From JACKIP01 sp963710165 (GTDB lineage: Bacteria; Pseudomonadota; Alphaproteobacteria; Micavibrionales; Micavibrionaceae), in assembly GCA_963710165.1 (NCBI GenBank), contig CAVPYZ010000004.1, positions 682,001 to 746,000 on the forward strand: a stretch of DNA of 64,000 nucleotides. The letters run 5' to 3'. This document shows, one piece after another, positions 17,623-27,507 of this stretch. A program made the position numbers and the translations under genes. Positions within the stretch are counted from its first letter, which is position 1, and every line of letters begins with the position of its first letter. Below the pieces are notes generated by a model. The model made no database searches, was not told the origin of the DNA, and was given only the letters and a program-made list of their open reading frames with translations.

Positions 17623-18588
17623 TTAAGAAGAAAGAACCTGAGCGGGAATATCAATATCGCCTGAATTCAGATTATCTTTTGGCGATAATCCCAAACGCCG
17701 CTTCATTGCTTCGAAAATAGTGCGGGGAATGTTTTCCCCCGTTGCCTGTTCTAAACCTTTAAATCCAGGGAATGTATTGGCTTCGCAAATTGTATAGCCG
17801 TCTTCGGAAAATAGAAGATCAACACCCGATATATCAATATCAAGAACTTCTGATGTTCTAAGCGCTAGATTAATGGCTTCTTCATCCGGTTCGAACAGCT
17901 CGACAGTGCCACCTGTGGAATAATTGGCTTTAAAATCACCTTCTTTGGCGCGGCGCTCCATCGCGGCAACGACTGTGCCATCAACCACGAACAGGCGTAA
18001 ATCGCGCCCTTTACTGAAGGCAATAAATTTTTGGAAGATCAGTTGAATGTTCGGGTTCGTTTCCTCAACCAGATTCATCAAATCGGAAAACGCATTTTGA
18101 TGTTCAATCAGAAAGACACCACTACCATTTGAGCCAAGCCGTGTTTTTACAACAACAGGGAAACCAACCGTTTCCTCAACCAGTTCAAGATTAACAGGGA
18201 ATTTTGCAAGAAGTGTTGTGGGGGTGGGCAAACCCGCACGTGCCAGTATTTGATGTGTATGTAGTTTATCGCCGACTTTTTCGATCACAGGCTCGGGATT
18301 AAAAACGGGCACACCCAGCTGGCGTAATTGACGAATGATGGCAAAAGAGAAAAAGTTACGATCATTTTCAGCCAGATAGGGAAACACAAAATCGGGCAGT
18401 TTTTTATGCTGACCATTTACGAGGATCGAATCCGTGTCTTCTTCGGTAATAAGTAAATCGAAATGTTGTGGTTTAATAACTTCCACATGAATGCCCATTT
18501 TTGGGCCCTCTGCCAACATACGTCGGACTTCGTAAGCCAGATCAGCAGATGAGTCAGTGTCTTCTCCGTATAAAATCCACACATTCAT
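17623..18588 (-). CDS. rimK: RimK-family ATP-grasp ligase
   Basis: 321 residues of the RimK-type ATP-grasp family, which forms amide bonds through acyl-phosphates; E. coli RimK adds glutamate residues to ribosomal protein S6. Visible are EKVGDKLHTHQILARAGLPT entering the ATP-grasp domain, the ATP-binding segment PVVVKTRLGSNGSGVFLIE, FQKFIAFSKGRDLRLFVVDG, a metal-binding region DISGVDLLFSEDGYTICEAN and FPGFKGLEQATG. Other alpha-L-glutamate ligases or unrelated peptide ligases look similar, so the exact acceptor is open. It lies 89 bases downstream of degP on the same strand. Confidence 0.82.
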   Translation of the reverse strand: MNVWILYGEDTDSSADLAYEVRRMLAEGPKMGIHVEVIKPQHFDLLITEEDTDSILVNGQHKKLPDFVFPYLAENDRNFFSFAIIRQLRQLGVPVFNPEPVIEKVGDKLHTHQILARAGLPTPTTLLAKFPVNLELVEETVGFPVVVKTRLGSNGSGVFLIEHQNAFSDLMNLVEETNPNIQLIFQKFIAFSKGRDLRLFVVDGTVVAAMERRAKEGDFKANYSTGGTVELFEPDEEAINLALRTSEVLDIDISGVDLLFSEDGYTICEANTFPGFKGLEQATGENIPRTIFEAMKRRLGLSPKDNLNSGDIDIPAQVLSS

Positions 18589-18677
18589 ATTGTTTCTACA
18601 AAGCCACGCGGGCTTTGCCTTTCTTGATCATTTTGTATATAAGAAATAACTTATCATAGATTGAGAAAGCAGGGAAA

Positions 18678-20218
18678 TTACTCTGCTTTTTCAGATTCTT
18701 CTTTAAGTTTCAGGGCGGTGAAACGCACATTTCCTTCACGGTTTAACAGGAATAAAACAGAAGACTTTTTCTCTTCCCGCGCTTTTTCAATCGCGCTGTT
18801 AATATCCGCAATCGTTGAAACATTTGTCTGGTTCATCTCTACGATGATATCACCAGGAAGAAGTCCTTTTTCTGCTGCTTCTGACAAGTTATCAACTTTG
18901 GTCACGGCAACACCTTCAACTGTTTCCGGCACGCCGAATTCATCACGTAAAGCGGCTGTCATTTCAGATGCACTGAAACCGAACGCCTTGATATTCTCGT
19001 CTTTAGAAGACATCGGCGAATTATCATTCGCGGCAGTTTTAATTAAACCATCATCTTCGGCTTTTTCCAATTCACCAACATTAACGGATTTCGTTAGTGA
19101 TTTTCCATCGCGCCAAATAGTAATCGGCACATCCGTATCAATTTTGGTTTCGGCGACGATACGCGGTAACTGACGCATTTCATTCACATCTTGGTTATTA
19201 AATTTAAGGATAACATCACCGGCCTGTAATCCTGCTTTCGCTGCGGGGCCGTCCTTATTAACGCTTGCCACTAATGCGCCGCGCTCTTTATCAAGGGAAA
19301 GGCTTTCCGCGATTTCTTCCGTCACTGTTTGAATTTTTACACCCAACCAGCCGCGACGTGTGCGCCCATATTCGATAATTTGCTTGATAACAGGCTCTGC
19401 CAAAGCAGATGGAATGGCAAAACCAATTCCGACTGATCCACCGGAGGGAGAGAAAATAGCGGTATTGATACCAATCACTTCGCCGTTTACATTAAACATC
19501 GGCCCGCCGGAATTACCGCGGTTGATTGAGGCATCTGTTTGAATGAAATCATCATACGGGCCTGAATTAATATCACGTTGACGCGCAGAAACGATACCTG
19601 CTGTGACAGTGCCACCAAGACCAAAGGGATTACCAATGGCAACAACCCAGTCGCCTACACGCATAATATCACTATCGCCAAAATTAACGGCGTCCAGTTT
19701 CTTTTTTGTATCAACTTTTAAAACGGCAATGTCGGTTTTTTCGTCTATACCGATAACTTCGGCTGTTAAAGTCGTATCATCATGCAAGGTTACACGCACC
19801 TCTTCGGCATCGCGGATAACATGATTATTTGTAATAACATACCCGTTTTCCGCGTCGATTATAAATCCTGACCCAAGAGAGGCGGAGGAATTTGCGGCAT
19901 ACCACGACCATTGCCGCCGCCACGACGATTGAAAAATTCTTCAAAGAAATCTTCGAAAGGGGAGCCTGGGGGTAGTTCCGGCATTTCTGGCAAATTTTCG
20001 CGGGACTGCACTTTTTGTGTGGAGGAAATATTGACAACAGACGGCAATAAGACTTCGGCAAGATCCGCAAAGCTTTCAGGGGACTCATTATTTGTGACGC
20101 CTTCGCTTTTTGGCTCGCTCTTCTTACCAAAAAACTGTGCATCGGATGCAGAGGGTGCAAATGAAACGAGTGTGAAAATTACAAGGGCGTTTGTGAATAA
20201 AGCAGTCTTTAGACGCAT
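18678..20218 (-). pseudogene. degP: DegP/Do-type periplasmic serine protease, frame broken once
   Basis: A complete Do-family protease and chaperone gene in two frames. The 5' part (20218-19859) encodes a signal peptide (ALVIFTLVSFAPSASDA) and the Q-linker region ending PPPLLGQDL. The 3' part continues from about 19872 as GSGFIIDAENGYVITNNHVI. Adding one T in GGTCAGG (giving LLGSGFII) joins them exactly, so one base is missing near 19868-19871. The catalytic triad is intact: His in TNNHVI, Asp in KTDIAVLKV and Ser in RGNSGGPMF. Two PDZ domains follow (GWLGVKIQ and the ETVEGVAVTKVD regions). It follows hflK-hflC on the strand, the common alphaproteobacterial order. Confidence 0.9.
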
Positions 20219-20281
20219 ATTATATTTTCCTTATTAGTCATGTTTAATATCTTTAAATCTTAATGTAGGCGTGATCAGACC

Positions 20282-21295
20282 CTAGTCAATTTTGTTAAAA
20301 TAGTCAAAAAATTCGCTATCCGGATTGATCACGAGCGTTGTTTCTGGATTGGCAAGCGCGTTTCTGTAAGCCTCTGTCGAGCGATAGAAAGAGTAGAATT
20401 CTTTATCCTGATTAAAGGCTTTTGAATATGTCTGAATTGCAATCTTGTCACCTTCACCACGAATGATTTCCGAATCTCTTTGTGACTCGGCGAGGAGAAC
20501 ATCACGCTCTTTATTCGCAGTCGAGCGAATTTCAAGGGCGCGTTCTTCGCCTTTCGCACGTGTTTCTGTGGCACGTTCAAGCAGTTCGGAAATCATACGA
20601 CGCACAGTTGAGGCACGCAGGTCCGGTGTTAGATCGGCACGAACGATGCGCACGTCAACAATTTCAATGCCCAACTGGTCATCTTTTGTTTTATTATTTA
20701 CACGTTGTAAAATACTATCCATCACGCTTGTACGTTCCAAAGAGAGCAGGTCGCGCAGGCTTGTTTTACCCAAAACCGTTCTGGTCGCATCATTTAAAAT
20801 ATTTTCCAAACGGCTATTCGCCTGATCAATTGTGCGTAGCGTTTTCAAAAACTGTAGCGGATCAATAATTTTATAACGCGCAAATGTATCAACGATAATC
20901 GGCTCACCGCTAACATTTTGTAGCGTACCATCGCCCGGTAAATCTTCTTTAATCTCAATCGCTTCTAAAGAAGAAGGATCGGCTGGTGTGACTACCGGTT
21001 GGATCGCGTTACCATAAGGCTCATTCAAGCTGGTGCTGGCGATAACAACCTGCGCGGGGGCAGGGTCAACGGATAAAATACGACGGTCAAAATATTGCAC
21101 ACTGTGGAAAAACGGAATTTTGAAATGCAATCCCGGACCTTTGATAAAGCTTTGCGGATCATTTTCATTTCCATCAGGACGTCCCAAGAACAGCAGGATT
21201 GATTGTTTGCGCTGGTCAACGATGTAGAATGACTGGCTCAGCCCGACGATTACAACCGCTAGAAGTACAAATATAAGGGTAAGTTTATTAGACAT
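20282..21295 (-). CDS. hflC: HflC, FtsH-modulating SPFH protein
   Basis: 337 residues. An N-terminal membrane anchor (LTLIFVLLAVVIVGLSQSFYIV), then a Band-7/SPFH domain starting QRKQSILLFLGRP, and a coiled-coil C-terminus rich in charged residues (RAKGEERALEIRSTANKERD). Together with HflK it forms the large periplasm-facing cage that surrounds the FtsH protease. Its ATG shares one base with the hflK stop (TAATG type), which signals coupled translation and equal amounts. An insert at about residues 80-125 (QVVIASTSLNEPYG to LPGDGTLQN) is longer than usual. Confidence 0.94.
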   Translation of the reverse strand: MSNKLTLIFVLLAVVIVGLSQSFYIVDQRKQSILLFLGRPDGNENDPQSFIKGPGLHFKIPFFHSVQYFDRRILSVDPAPAQVVIASTSLNEPYGNAIQPVVTPADPSSLEAIEIKEDLPGDGTLQNVSGEPIIVDTFARYKIIDPLQFLKTLRTIDQANSRLENILNDATRTVLGKTSLRDLLSLERTSVMDSILQRVNNKTKDDQLGIEIVDVRIVRADLTPDLRASTVRRMISELLERATETRAKGEERALEIRSTANKERDVLLAESQRDSEIIRGEGDKIAIQTYSKAFNQDKEFYSFYRSTEAYRNALANPETTLVINPDSEFFDYFNKID

Positions 21296-22479
21296 TATTG
21301 TGCATTCGCTTTGTTTTGTTTTGTAAGTTCATTAAGTGACAGATAAGGAACAGTGCCCCCATTGCCGCCGCCACCTTGTGATTTATCTAGGATAATCTTA
21401 TTGGAGTTCTTAAAGACGTTTTCCATGGTTTCCAGATAGATACGTTTCTTAGTTACGTCCTCACCCGTACGATAGGCCTCCAGAACAGAATTAAAACGAT
21501 CCGCATCACCAGTTGCCTGTGCAATTTTCGAATCTTTATAGGCTTCTGCTTGCTGTATCATCTGAATGGCGTTACCACGCGCTTTGGGTAGAATGTCTTC
21601 TCTATAAGCCTCGGCCTGGTTTTGAATATCTTCACCATCCTGTTTGGCGGATTGAACATCTTGAAAGGCATTTTGAACTTCGGGGTGAACTTCGGCTTTT
21701 TGAATAAGGATTTGAGAGATATTCACGCCGGAATTATAGTCATCCAAATTCTTTTGAATGATGGCTTTTGTCCGCGCGCCAATTTCGTCACGCGCACGTG
21801 TGATAATCGGGAACATGTCATTTTGTCCAACAACTTCACGTATGGCACTCTCGGCCACTTTTTTAATCGTATTTTCCTGATCTTCAATATTAAACAGGAA
21901 ATTCTCTGCGGAATTAATGTTCCAGAGGACAACCAGATCAATATCAACAATATTCCGATCAGAGGTTAGCATAAGGCTTTCTTCGGGAATGTCTCTTTTA
22001 CTACCTGATGAAGACGGTGCGCCAAAACGCGATACCGCGCCAACTTCTGCAAAACCAATACTTAGGCGACGGAATTCTTCGACATTTACAATCGTGGCGG
22101 TTTCAATCGGCCATGGAATTCTGTAACCGATACCTTCTTGCACCTGTGTACGTTCATACAGACCAAATCGTTGAATAACGGCTTGTTCACCGGGTTGGAC
22201 GATAAAGATACCTGTCGCCAGCCATCCCAATAGAAGAATCAGAATACCGAGGGCGATAACTTTGCCGCCGCCAAAACCGCTGGGCAGCATGTCTTCCATA
22301 TTGGCACGAGCTTTACGGATCATTTCATCCAGATCGGGTGGCTCGCCGCCACTACCGCGACCACCACCGCCGCCGCCTTGTTTCCAAGGACCACGTACAG
22401 GATCATTGTTGCTGTTCGCATTCCCCCATGGGTTACGGCGTTTGTTTCCGTTGTCACCTGAATTATTGCCAGAAGCCAT
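21295..22479 (-). CDS. hflK: HflK, FtsH-modulating SPFH protein
   Basis: 394 residues. The N-terminus is glycine- and asparagine-rich and cytoplasmic (NPWGNANSNN, KQGGGGGGRGSGG), followed by one membrane helix at about residues 75-95 (VIALGILILLLGWLATGIFI) and the SPFH domain starting VQPGEQAVIQRFGLYERTQ. The coiled-coil part contains QSAKQDGEDIQNQAEAYRED. The low-complexity N-terminus and the PPDLDEMIRK segment are typical of HflK and tell it from HflC. First gene of hflK-hflC-degP; it is divergent from mrp. Confidence 0.95.
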   Translation of the reverse strand: MASGNNSGDNGNKRRNPWGNANSNNDPVRGPWKQGGGGGGRGSGGEPPDLDEMIRKARANMEDMLPSGFGGGKVIALGILILLLGWLATGIFIVQPGEQAVIQRFGLYERTQVQEGIGYRIPWPIETATIVNVEEFRRLSIGFAEVGAVSRFGAPSSSGSKRDIPEESLMLTSDRNIVDIDLVVLWNINSAENFLFNIEDQENTIKKVAESAIREVVGQNDMFPIITRARDEIGARTKAIIQKNLDDYNSGVNISQILIQKAEVHPEVQNAFQDVQSAKQDGEDIQNQAEAYREDILPKARGNAIQMIQQAEAYKDSKIAQATGDADRFNSVLEAYRTGEDVTKKRIYLETMENVFKNSNKIILDKSQGGGGNGGTVPYLSLNELTKQNKANAQ

Positions 22480-22554
22480 ATCTTATCTTTCGCTCTTCCC
22501 TAATTTATCGTATGTAATGTAACATATCGAAACCGACCAGAAAGGCAAGAGGAC

Positions 22555-23616
22555 TTGGTTACGAAGAACGAAATTTTTGATGCTTTAGAGAAAGCCGGAT
22601 TATCCGAAAAAGATATTGGCGGGCTTCATATTACCGATTTTGGTCAGGTTCAATTCACAATCGAGGTCGATCCGCAAAACGGTGCGGAGCTAGAGCCGTT
22701 ACGTCAAAAGGCCGAGCAGGCAGTGAACGAGATTGAGGGCGTCACCCGCACCATGGCGATTTTAACGGCGCAGAAAAAAGCACCCGACATTACGATGAAT
22801 GTCCCCGACCCGCACGGCATGACAAAAAACCCCAAGCTAAACAATTTGCCGATTAAACATATTATTGCCGTTGCAAGCGGTAAGGGCGGTGTCGGGAAAT
22901 CGACTGTTGCCGTGAATCTGGCGCACGCTCTGGCGCAGAACGGACAAAAGGTTGGTTTGCTGGACGCGGATATTTACGGGCCTTCAATCCCGATGATGAC
23001 AGGATTGGAGAATACCAAACCCCCGACCGAGGGCGGAAAGCTTATTCCTTTTGAAAAAGAGGGTCTGAAAATCATGTCGATCGGATTTTTAGTGGAGAAT
23101 AATCAAGCCCTGATCTGGCGTGGCCCGATGGTACAGACAGCGCTTTATCAAATGTTGCGTGATGTAAAATGGGGCGATGACGACCACATGCTGGATATTC
23201 TGGTCATAGATATGCCGCCGGGAACGGGGGACGCGCAATTAACTCTTGCCCAGAAAGTGCCTGTGACAGGCGCGATTATTGTTTCCACCCCGCAGGATAT
23301 TGCTTTGATAGATGCGCGCAAGGCTGTTGAAATGTTCCGCAAAACCGATGTGCCTATCTTGGGTTTGATAGAAAATATGAGCACGCATATCTGCAGTAAT
23401 TGTGGTCATGAAGAACATATCTTTGGAAACGGTGGCGCAGAACGCGCAGCAAAAGAGCTTGAGATAGATTTTCTAGGCAATATTCCTCTGGATATATCCA
23501 TCAGAATACAATCAGACGCGGGCAAGGTCGCAGAAGGAAGCCTTTTCAAAAATATTGCCGTATCTATTTTGAATAATCTGACGGCAGATAGTAAAAATAA
23601 TAACGAAAATCAATAA
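22555..23616 (+). CDS. mrp: Mrp/ApbC-type iron-sulfur carrier ATPase
   Basis: 353 residues. An N-terminal MIP18 (DUF59) domain (residues 1-80) is fused to a ParA/MinD-like ATPase with the deviant Walker A ASGKGGVGKSTVAVNLAHAL, DADIYGPSIPMMTG, MPPGTGDAQLTLAQ and the cluster-binding CSNCGHEEHIFG. The family carries and delivers Fe-S clusters in the cytoplasm. The start is uncertain: no ATG or GTG is in frame upstream, and the TTG at 22555 has its purine-rich AAGAGGA almost touching it, tighter than usual spacing. Confidence 0.93.
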   Translation: MVTKNEIFDALEKAGLSEKDIGGLHITDFGQVQFTIEVDPQNGAELEPLRQKAEQAVNEIEGVTRTMAILTAQKKAPDITMNVPDPHGMTKNPKLNNLPIKHIIAVASGKGGVGKSTVAVNLAHALAQNGQKVGLLDADIYGPSIPMMTGLENTKPPTEGGKLIPFEKEGLKIMSIGFLVENNQALIWRGPMVQTALYQMLRDVKWGDDDHMLDILVIDMPPGTGDAQLTLAQKVPVTGAIIVSTPQDIALIDARKAVEMFRKTDVPILGLIENMSTHICSNCGHEEHIFGNGGAERAAKELEIDFLGNIPLDISIRIQSDAGKVAEGSLFKNIAVSILNNLTADSKNNNENQ

Positions 23617-23639
23617 CTAAGAAAACGAGGGTCAAGATC

Positions 23640-24605
23640 ATGCCTTTATCACCAGATTTGGAAGACATTTTATATGTGGAAGCCGCACCTTATACGCAGG
23701 GGCATTTAAAAGTTTCCGACCTGCACGAAATTTACTGGCAGGCCTATGGCAATAAAAACGGTATTCCTGTTCTGTGTCTGCATGGCGGGCCGGGTAGCGG
23801 GATGAGTAGCTGGCACCCCCGTTTGTTCGATCTTGAAAAATACCATGTTATTCTATTCGATCAGCGCGGTTGCGGAAAATCAACGCCTTTTGCCGAACTT
23901 GCGGATAATACGACTCCGCATCTGGTACAGGATATTGAACAACTTCGCGCTCATTTCGCGATAGATGACTGGCATATATTTGGCGGGTCGTGGGGTTCGA
24001 CCCTTGCCCTTGCCTATGCTGATCAACATGCCGAGCGCGTTAAAAGCATGGTTCTATACGGCATTTTTCTGGCACGCCCAAGTGAGCTTGCGGCGATTAC
24101 AGACCCGAACGGTCCGGCAGCACAGCTTTTTCCGGAATATTACGAGAAATTTTCGCATATGGTGCCTGCCGCAAACCGACATAATTTGGGCGAGGCTTAC
24201 AACGTTTTATTCCATACACTATCACAACGTGAAGATGCCATACGAAACTGGTGTCATTGGGAAATGCGTATAATGAATTTGAATGTGGATGAATCTTTTT
24301 TCAATACAGATGAAGAAGACATCCAAGTCATGACGGCGTTGTCCCTATTAGAGCACCATTATTTTGCACAAAACGGCTTTATTAATGGTGACAATATTTT
24401 ATCAATAATTGGTGATAAGATGAAGGGCAAGCCCGTATCTATTGTCCAAGGTCGTTATGATCTGGTTTGCCCTGCACGCACCGCTTACGAACTGCATAAG
24501 GCAATTCCACATAGTACCCTTGAAATAATTGCGACGGCAGGGCACACGGCAAAAAATGTTGGAACGATGCGTTCTTTAAAACAGATTTGCTCTAATTTAA
24601 AATAA
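23640..24605 (+). CDS. pip: Proline iminopeptidase
   Basis: 321-residue alpha/beta-hydrolase of peptidase family S33, releasing N-terminal proline from peptides. The oxyanion-hole segment is LHGGPGSG; FDQRGCGKSTPFAE is the family signature; the nucleophile elbow is GGSWGSTLALAYA with Ser117; the acid is in QGRYDLVCPARTAYEL and the His in ATAGHTAKN. It lies 23 bases after mrp on the same strand with a GAGG ribosome binding site, so it may be co-transcribed. Confidence 0.92.
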   Translation: MPLSPDLEDILYVEAAPYTQGHLKVSDLHEIYWQAYGNKNGIPVLCLHGGPGSGMSSWHPRLFDLEKYHVILFDQRGCGKSTPFAELADNTTPHLVQDIEQLRAHFAIDDWHIFGGSWGSTLALAYADQHAERVKSMVLYGIFLARPSELAAITDPNGPAAQLFPEYYEKFSHMVPAANRHNLGEAYNVLFHTLSQREDAIRNWCHWEMRIMNLNVDESFFNTDEEDIQVMTALSLLEHHYFAQNGFINGDNILSIIGDKMKGKPVSIVQGRYDLVCPARTAYELHKAIPHSTLEIIATAGHTAKNVGTMRSLKQICSNLK

Positions 24606-24669
24606 GTTTTTGAACTATTCTATGTATTATATCGTATGAAGGTCAAATAACGAAAGATGAGAAAAAACC

Positions 24670-25128
24670 ATGTCACATTCAAATACACCAGTTAGTAAAG
24701 CATTGAACGAAGTCGTTCAACAGACTTATATCTTACTTACGCAAACACACCAGCATCACTGGAATGTTGAGGGGCATTTATTCGTTTCTCTTCATGAACT
24801 TTTTGAAAAGCAATATACCGAATTATTCACAGCGATTGATGAAATTGCAGAGCATATCAGAACAATGGATTGTTACGCTCTTCCATTCAAGGGCGGCGTT
24901 ACATTTCCGCATATGAACAGCGCCATTGAAGATGCTAAAGATACGACAGAAGGCGCGCACCAAATGGTGAAAGAGCTGATCACGCAAAATCAGGCCGTAA
25001 TAGATAATTGTGAAAAAGCCAAAGAAGAGGCTGTCAAAGCAGAAGATGACGAAACCGAAGATATAATGATCGAAAGAATTACCGCACACAGATTGGCGAT
25101 CTGGATGCTGAAAAGCGTTATTAAATAA
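24670..25128 (+). CDS. dps: Dps-family ferritin-like protein
   Basis: 152 residues, a DNA-protecting ferritin-like protein that oxidises and stores iron, forming a dodecamer. The inter-subunit ferroxidase residues are visible: QTHQHHWNVEGHLFVSLHEL, then ELFTAIDEIAEHIRTM with the acidic ligands. The C-terminus lacks a lysine-rich tail, so direct DNA binding is less certain. Single gene with its own start and an AT-rich upstream region. Confidence 0.93.
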   Translation: MSHSNTPVSKALNEVVQQTYILLTQTHQHHWNVEGHLFVSLHELFEKQYTELFTAIDEIAEHIRTMDCYALPFKGGVTFPHMNSAIEDAKDTTEGAHQMVKELITQNQAVIDNCEKAKEEAVKAEDDETEDIMIERITAHRLAIWMLKSVIK

Positions 25129-25215
25129 AATTTGATTTTATAATCCTCCCTGCCTATTATTCAGAATAGATTGCCATAAGAGTAATCATTTAATTCATAT
25201 AGCAGGGAGTATTAC

Positions 25216-25737
25216 ATGTCTGAATCCGCATTTTCACAAGCAAATAAGTGGGCCAATCTTATAGGTATGGCAACAAAAATATGTTTTGAGAGGCGACCTG
25301 ATCTGGACAGCACTCCTTTTTTTGCATCTACATCACAGGCAATGAAAGCAAGGCTGGATCATACAACTCAACGAAAATTAGTGGATGGCCCTTCCATTCT
25401 CCAAGATTTAGTCAGACCTTTTTTCGAGGAAACAAAATACGCATATGATGTAAAGACACAAGTTCCCGCTAGTGAAAGTAGTAAAAGATACAAGATGATT
25501 GAAGCGTGGGAACATGGCGGTGTCAGAACAACGCAGCCAATATATACGGCTTTGCAAGAACAAATTGAACAGCGCCCGTTGGATACAGAGCTTGTAGAAT
25601 TAAGAGGGTGTATAGAAGCACTCGCGTCCGAACTTCCTCAAGATCTTAAAGAAAAATTTGGTGCGGATAAATTCGTTATGGGTCAAAGGCTTCCCGACAC
25701 ACCTGTTTCCTCTCTGACACCGGAAGTGGTCTCTTAA
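25216..25737 (+). CDS. Soluble protein of unknown function
   Basis: 173 residues, not recognised. Good ribosome binding site (GGGAG at 25206-25210). There is no signal peptide or membrane segment. It looks mostly helical (QANKWANLIGMATKICFE, QPIYTALQEQIEQRPLDTEL, LRGCIEALASELPQDLKEKF), with a less ordered C-terminus rich in Pro, Ser and Val. It stands alone between dps and tRNA-Arg. Confidence 0.55.
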   Translation: MSESAFSQANKWANLIGMATKICFERRPDLDSTPFFASTSQAMKARLDHTTQRKLVDGPSILQDLVRPFFEETKYAYDVKTQVPASESSKRYKMIEAWEHGGVRTTQPIYTALQEQIEQRPLDTELVELRGCIEALASELPQDLKEKFGADKFVMGQRLPDTPVSSLTPEVVS

Positions 25738-25745
25738 AAACCCTA

Positions 25746-25774
25746 TTGTTTTTTAATCATCATCGTCCTATACC
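25746..25774 (+). promoter_or_regulatory. Candidate sigma-70 promoter of tRNA-Arg
   Basis: TTGTTT at 25746-25751 and TATACC at 25769-25774 are separated by 17 bases, placing the start of transcription about four bases before the mature tRNA 5' end. Seen in sequence; function inferred. Confidence 0.4.
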
Positions 25775-25784
25775 TGAGTGATAC

Positions 25785-25861
25785 GCGCCCTTAGCTCAGC
25801 CGGATAGAGCGTTGGTTTCCGGAGCCAAAGGCCAGAGGTTCGAATCCTCTAGGGCGCGCCA
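25785..25861 (+). tRNA. tRNA-Arg, anticodon CCG
   Basis: A complete 77-base cloverleaf. The acceptor stem GCGCCCT pairs perfectly with AGGGCGC, followed by discriminator G and an encoded CCA. The D-stem GCTC/GAGC, the anticodon stem TTGGT/GCCAA with loop TTCCGGA (anticodon CCG, reading CGG), and the T-stem AGAGG/CCTCT with loop TTCGAAT are all present. The gene ends directly against the stop codon of the convergent TVP38-like gene. Confidence 0.97.
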
Positions 25862-26539
25862 TTAAGCTGTTTTTTTGAATTTTTTATATAGTGTCGGGAT
25901 AATTGCAAAAATTCCTAGCAGGACAAATGCACTTATGACTTCGATGCTGAAAATATCTTTTGGATCATCGATGTCACCTAAACTTTGGCCGGTATAAACA
26001 TAAACGGCGGAGCCGGGCAGGATTCCTAAAAATGTAGTTACAACATAGGTTTGAAGCGATATGTTGAATAAGGCAGGGGCGATATTGACCAAAAAGAAGG
26101 GAAAGATGGGAACGAGGCGCATAAAGAATAAATAGCCTATCGCATTCTCATTCATATCATGTTCAATCTTTGTATAGAGCTTTCCCGCTTTCTCACGCAG
26201 AACGGCGCCGAAAGATGTTTTGGCGATAAGAAATATAATCGTTGCACCAATTGTCGCGGAAGAAACGACAATGCCTGTTCCCAACCAAAAACCGAATAAA
26301 AAACCGCCCAATAATGTAAGCAATGTCGCAAAGGGCAGGGACAGGGCGACCGCAATTACATACACTAAAGAAAATATTCCTATGGATATGACGGGATGTT
26401 CGTTTGTATAAGATTGAAAATCCTCTTTACGGTTCTGCAATTCTGAAAATGAAAGTGATTGATGCAAATCAAAAACATAGGCAAGAATCATTAGTATGAC
26501 GAGTATTAGAGGCAGGGCATATCTTTTAAGATGTTTCAT
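25862..26539 (-). CDS. TVP38/TMEM64 (SNARE-associated, DedA-like) membrane protein
   Basis: 225 residues with about six membrane segments, the first near the N-terminus (YALPLILVILMILAYVFDL). The family signature is LPFATLLTLLGGFLFGFWLG and, further on, FFMRLVPIFPFFLVNIAPAL and PGSAVYVYTG. DedA/VTT-domain relatives act in lipid scrambling and membrane-potential homeostasis; the specific role here is unknown. The stop codon touches the 3' CCA of tRNA-Arg. Confidence 0.88.
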   Translation of the reverse strand: MKHLKRYALPLILVILMILAYVFDLHQSLSFSELQNRKEDFQSYTNEHPVISIGIFSLVYVIAVALSLPFATLLTLLGGFLFGFWLGTGIVVSSATIGATIIFLIAKTSFGAVLREKAGKLYTKIEHDMNENAIGYLFFMRLVPIFPFFLVNIAPALFNISLQTYVVTTFLGILPGSAVYVYTGQSLGDIDDPKDIFSIEVISAFVLLGIFAIIPTLYKKFKKTA

Positions 26540-26579
26540 AATATTTATTCTGCCAATCGGTCTGGATCGTTACAAACAA

Positions 26580-27416
26580 TCATGGTCGGATGCTTTGAAT
26601 AAATTGCCAGGCGACCCTTCCGGAACGGCTACCGCGTGTGACGGACCATTCCAAAGCCTTGCGATGAAGAATGTCTTTCGGCGTTTCAATATCAAAATGC
26701 GCTGCATACGTATCAATAATATCTAAAAACGTTTCTTGATTACAGGGATAAAATCCTAACCACAATCCGAAGCGATCAGATAAAGACACTTTTTCTTCAA
26801 CAGCTTCGGTGGGGTGTATGCCGCTACGCTGTTCATTATCAATCATATCGCGCGGCATTAAATGGCGGCGATTTGATGTGGCATATAATATTATGTTTCG
26901 CGGGTTACGTTGAACCCCGCCGTCCAGAATTGTTTTGAGTGACTTATAGTCCTGATCATCATGCCCAAAGGACAAATCATCACAAAACAGAATAAATCGT
27001 TTATTTGTCTCGGGCCTTAAAAAATCAATTAAATCAGACAAACTGCCAATATCTTCCCGATGGATTTCGATCAGATAAAGCGGATATTCTATAGAAAGGG
27101 ATGAATGTAACGCTTTGACCAGAGAGCTTTTACCCGTTCCACGTGCGCCCCACAGCAGCGCGCTATTCGCTGTTTTCCCCTGCGCCAGTCGTAGCGTGTT
27201 ATCCGTTAAAATATCAACGTTATGGTCGATACCTTTCAAAAGCTCCATCGGTAGCGCGGAGGAATTTTGAACGGGCTTTAGCAAGCGTTGATCTGCATGC
27301 CAGATGAAAACACGGCTTGCTTTCCAGTCAGGAGTTTGTTTTATCGGTGGCTTTGTCTGCTTTTCGAGCGCTATGGCCACTCTTTCCAGTAGGGTGATTA
27401 TTTTTTCATCGGTCAT
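26580..27416 (-). CDS. DUF815-family AAA-type ATP-binding protein
   Basis: 278 residues. Family features are FIWHADQRLLKPVQN near the start, Walker A LLWGARGTGKSSLVKALHSS, the Walker B region FILFCDDLSFGHDDQDYKSL, and ILYATSNRRHLMPRD, the sensor region of DUF815 ATPases. No cellular role is established for the family. It is divergent from yajC, a common neighbour in alphaproteobacteria. Confidence 0.87.
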   Translation of the reverse strand: MTDEKIITLLERVAIALEKQTKPPIKQTPDWKASRVFIWHADQRLLKPVQNSSALPMELLKGIDHNVDILTDNTLRLAQGKTANSALLWGARGTGKSSLVKALHSSLSIEYPLYLIEIHREDIGSLSDLIDFLRPETNKRFILFCDDLSFGHDDQDYKSLKTILDGGVQRNPRNIILYATSNRRHLMPRDMIDNEQRSGIHPTEAVEEKVSLSDRFGLWLGFYPCNQETFLDIIDTYAAHFDIETPKDILHRKALEWSVTRGSRSGRVAWQFIQSIRP

Positions 27417-27507
27417 TTCATATCACACATTGTTTTTATGATTGTCTTTCTGGGGATGCTTGTTATATTGCTATTCTAACAAGAATATACGAACCGGAGA
27501 ATGAAAA

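Noticed and set aside
18600..18618. CAAAGCC/GGCTTTG hairpin between degP and the rimK-like gene, as a terminator
   Set aside because: No T run follows on the minus strand, the direction of both genes.
20445..20868. Two long plus-strand frames within hflC
   Set aside because: Antisense to a clear SPFH protein; Arg/Ser-rich shadow composition.
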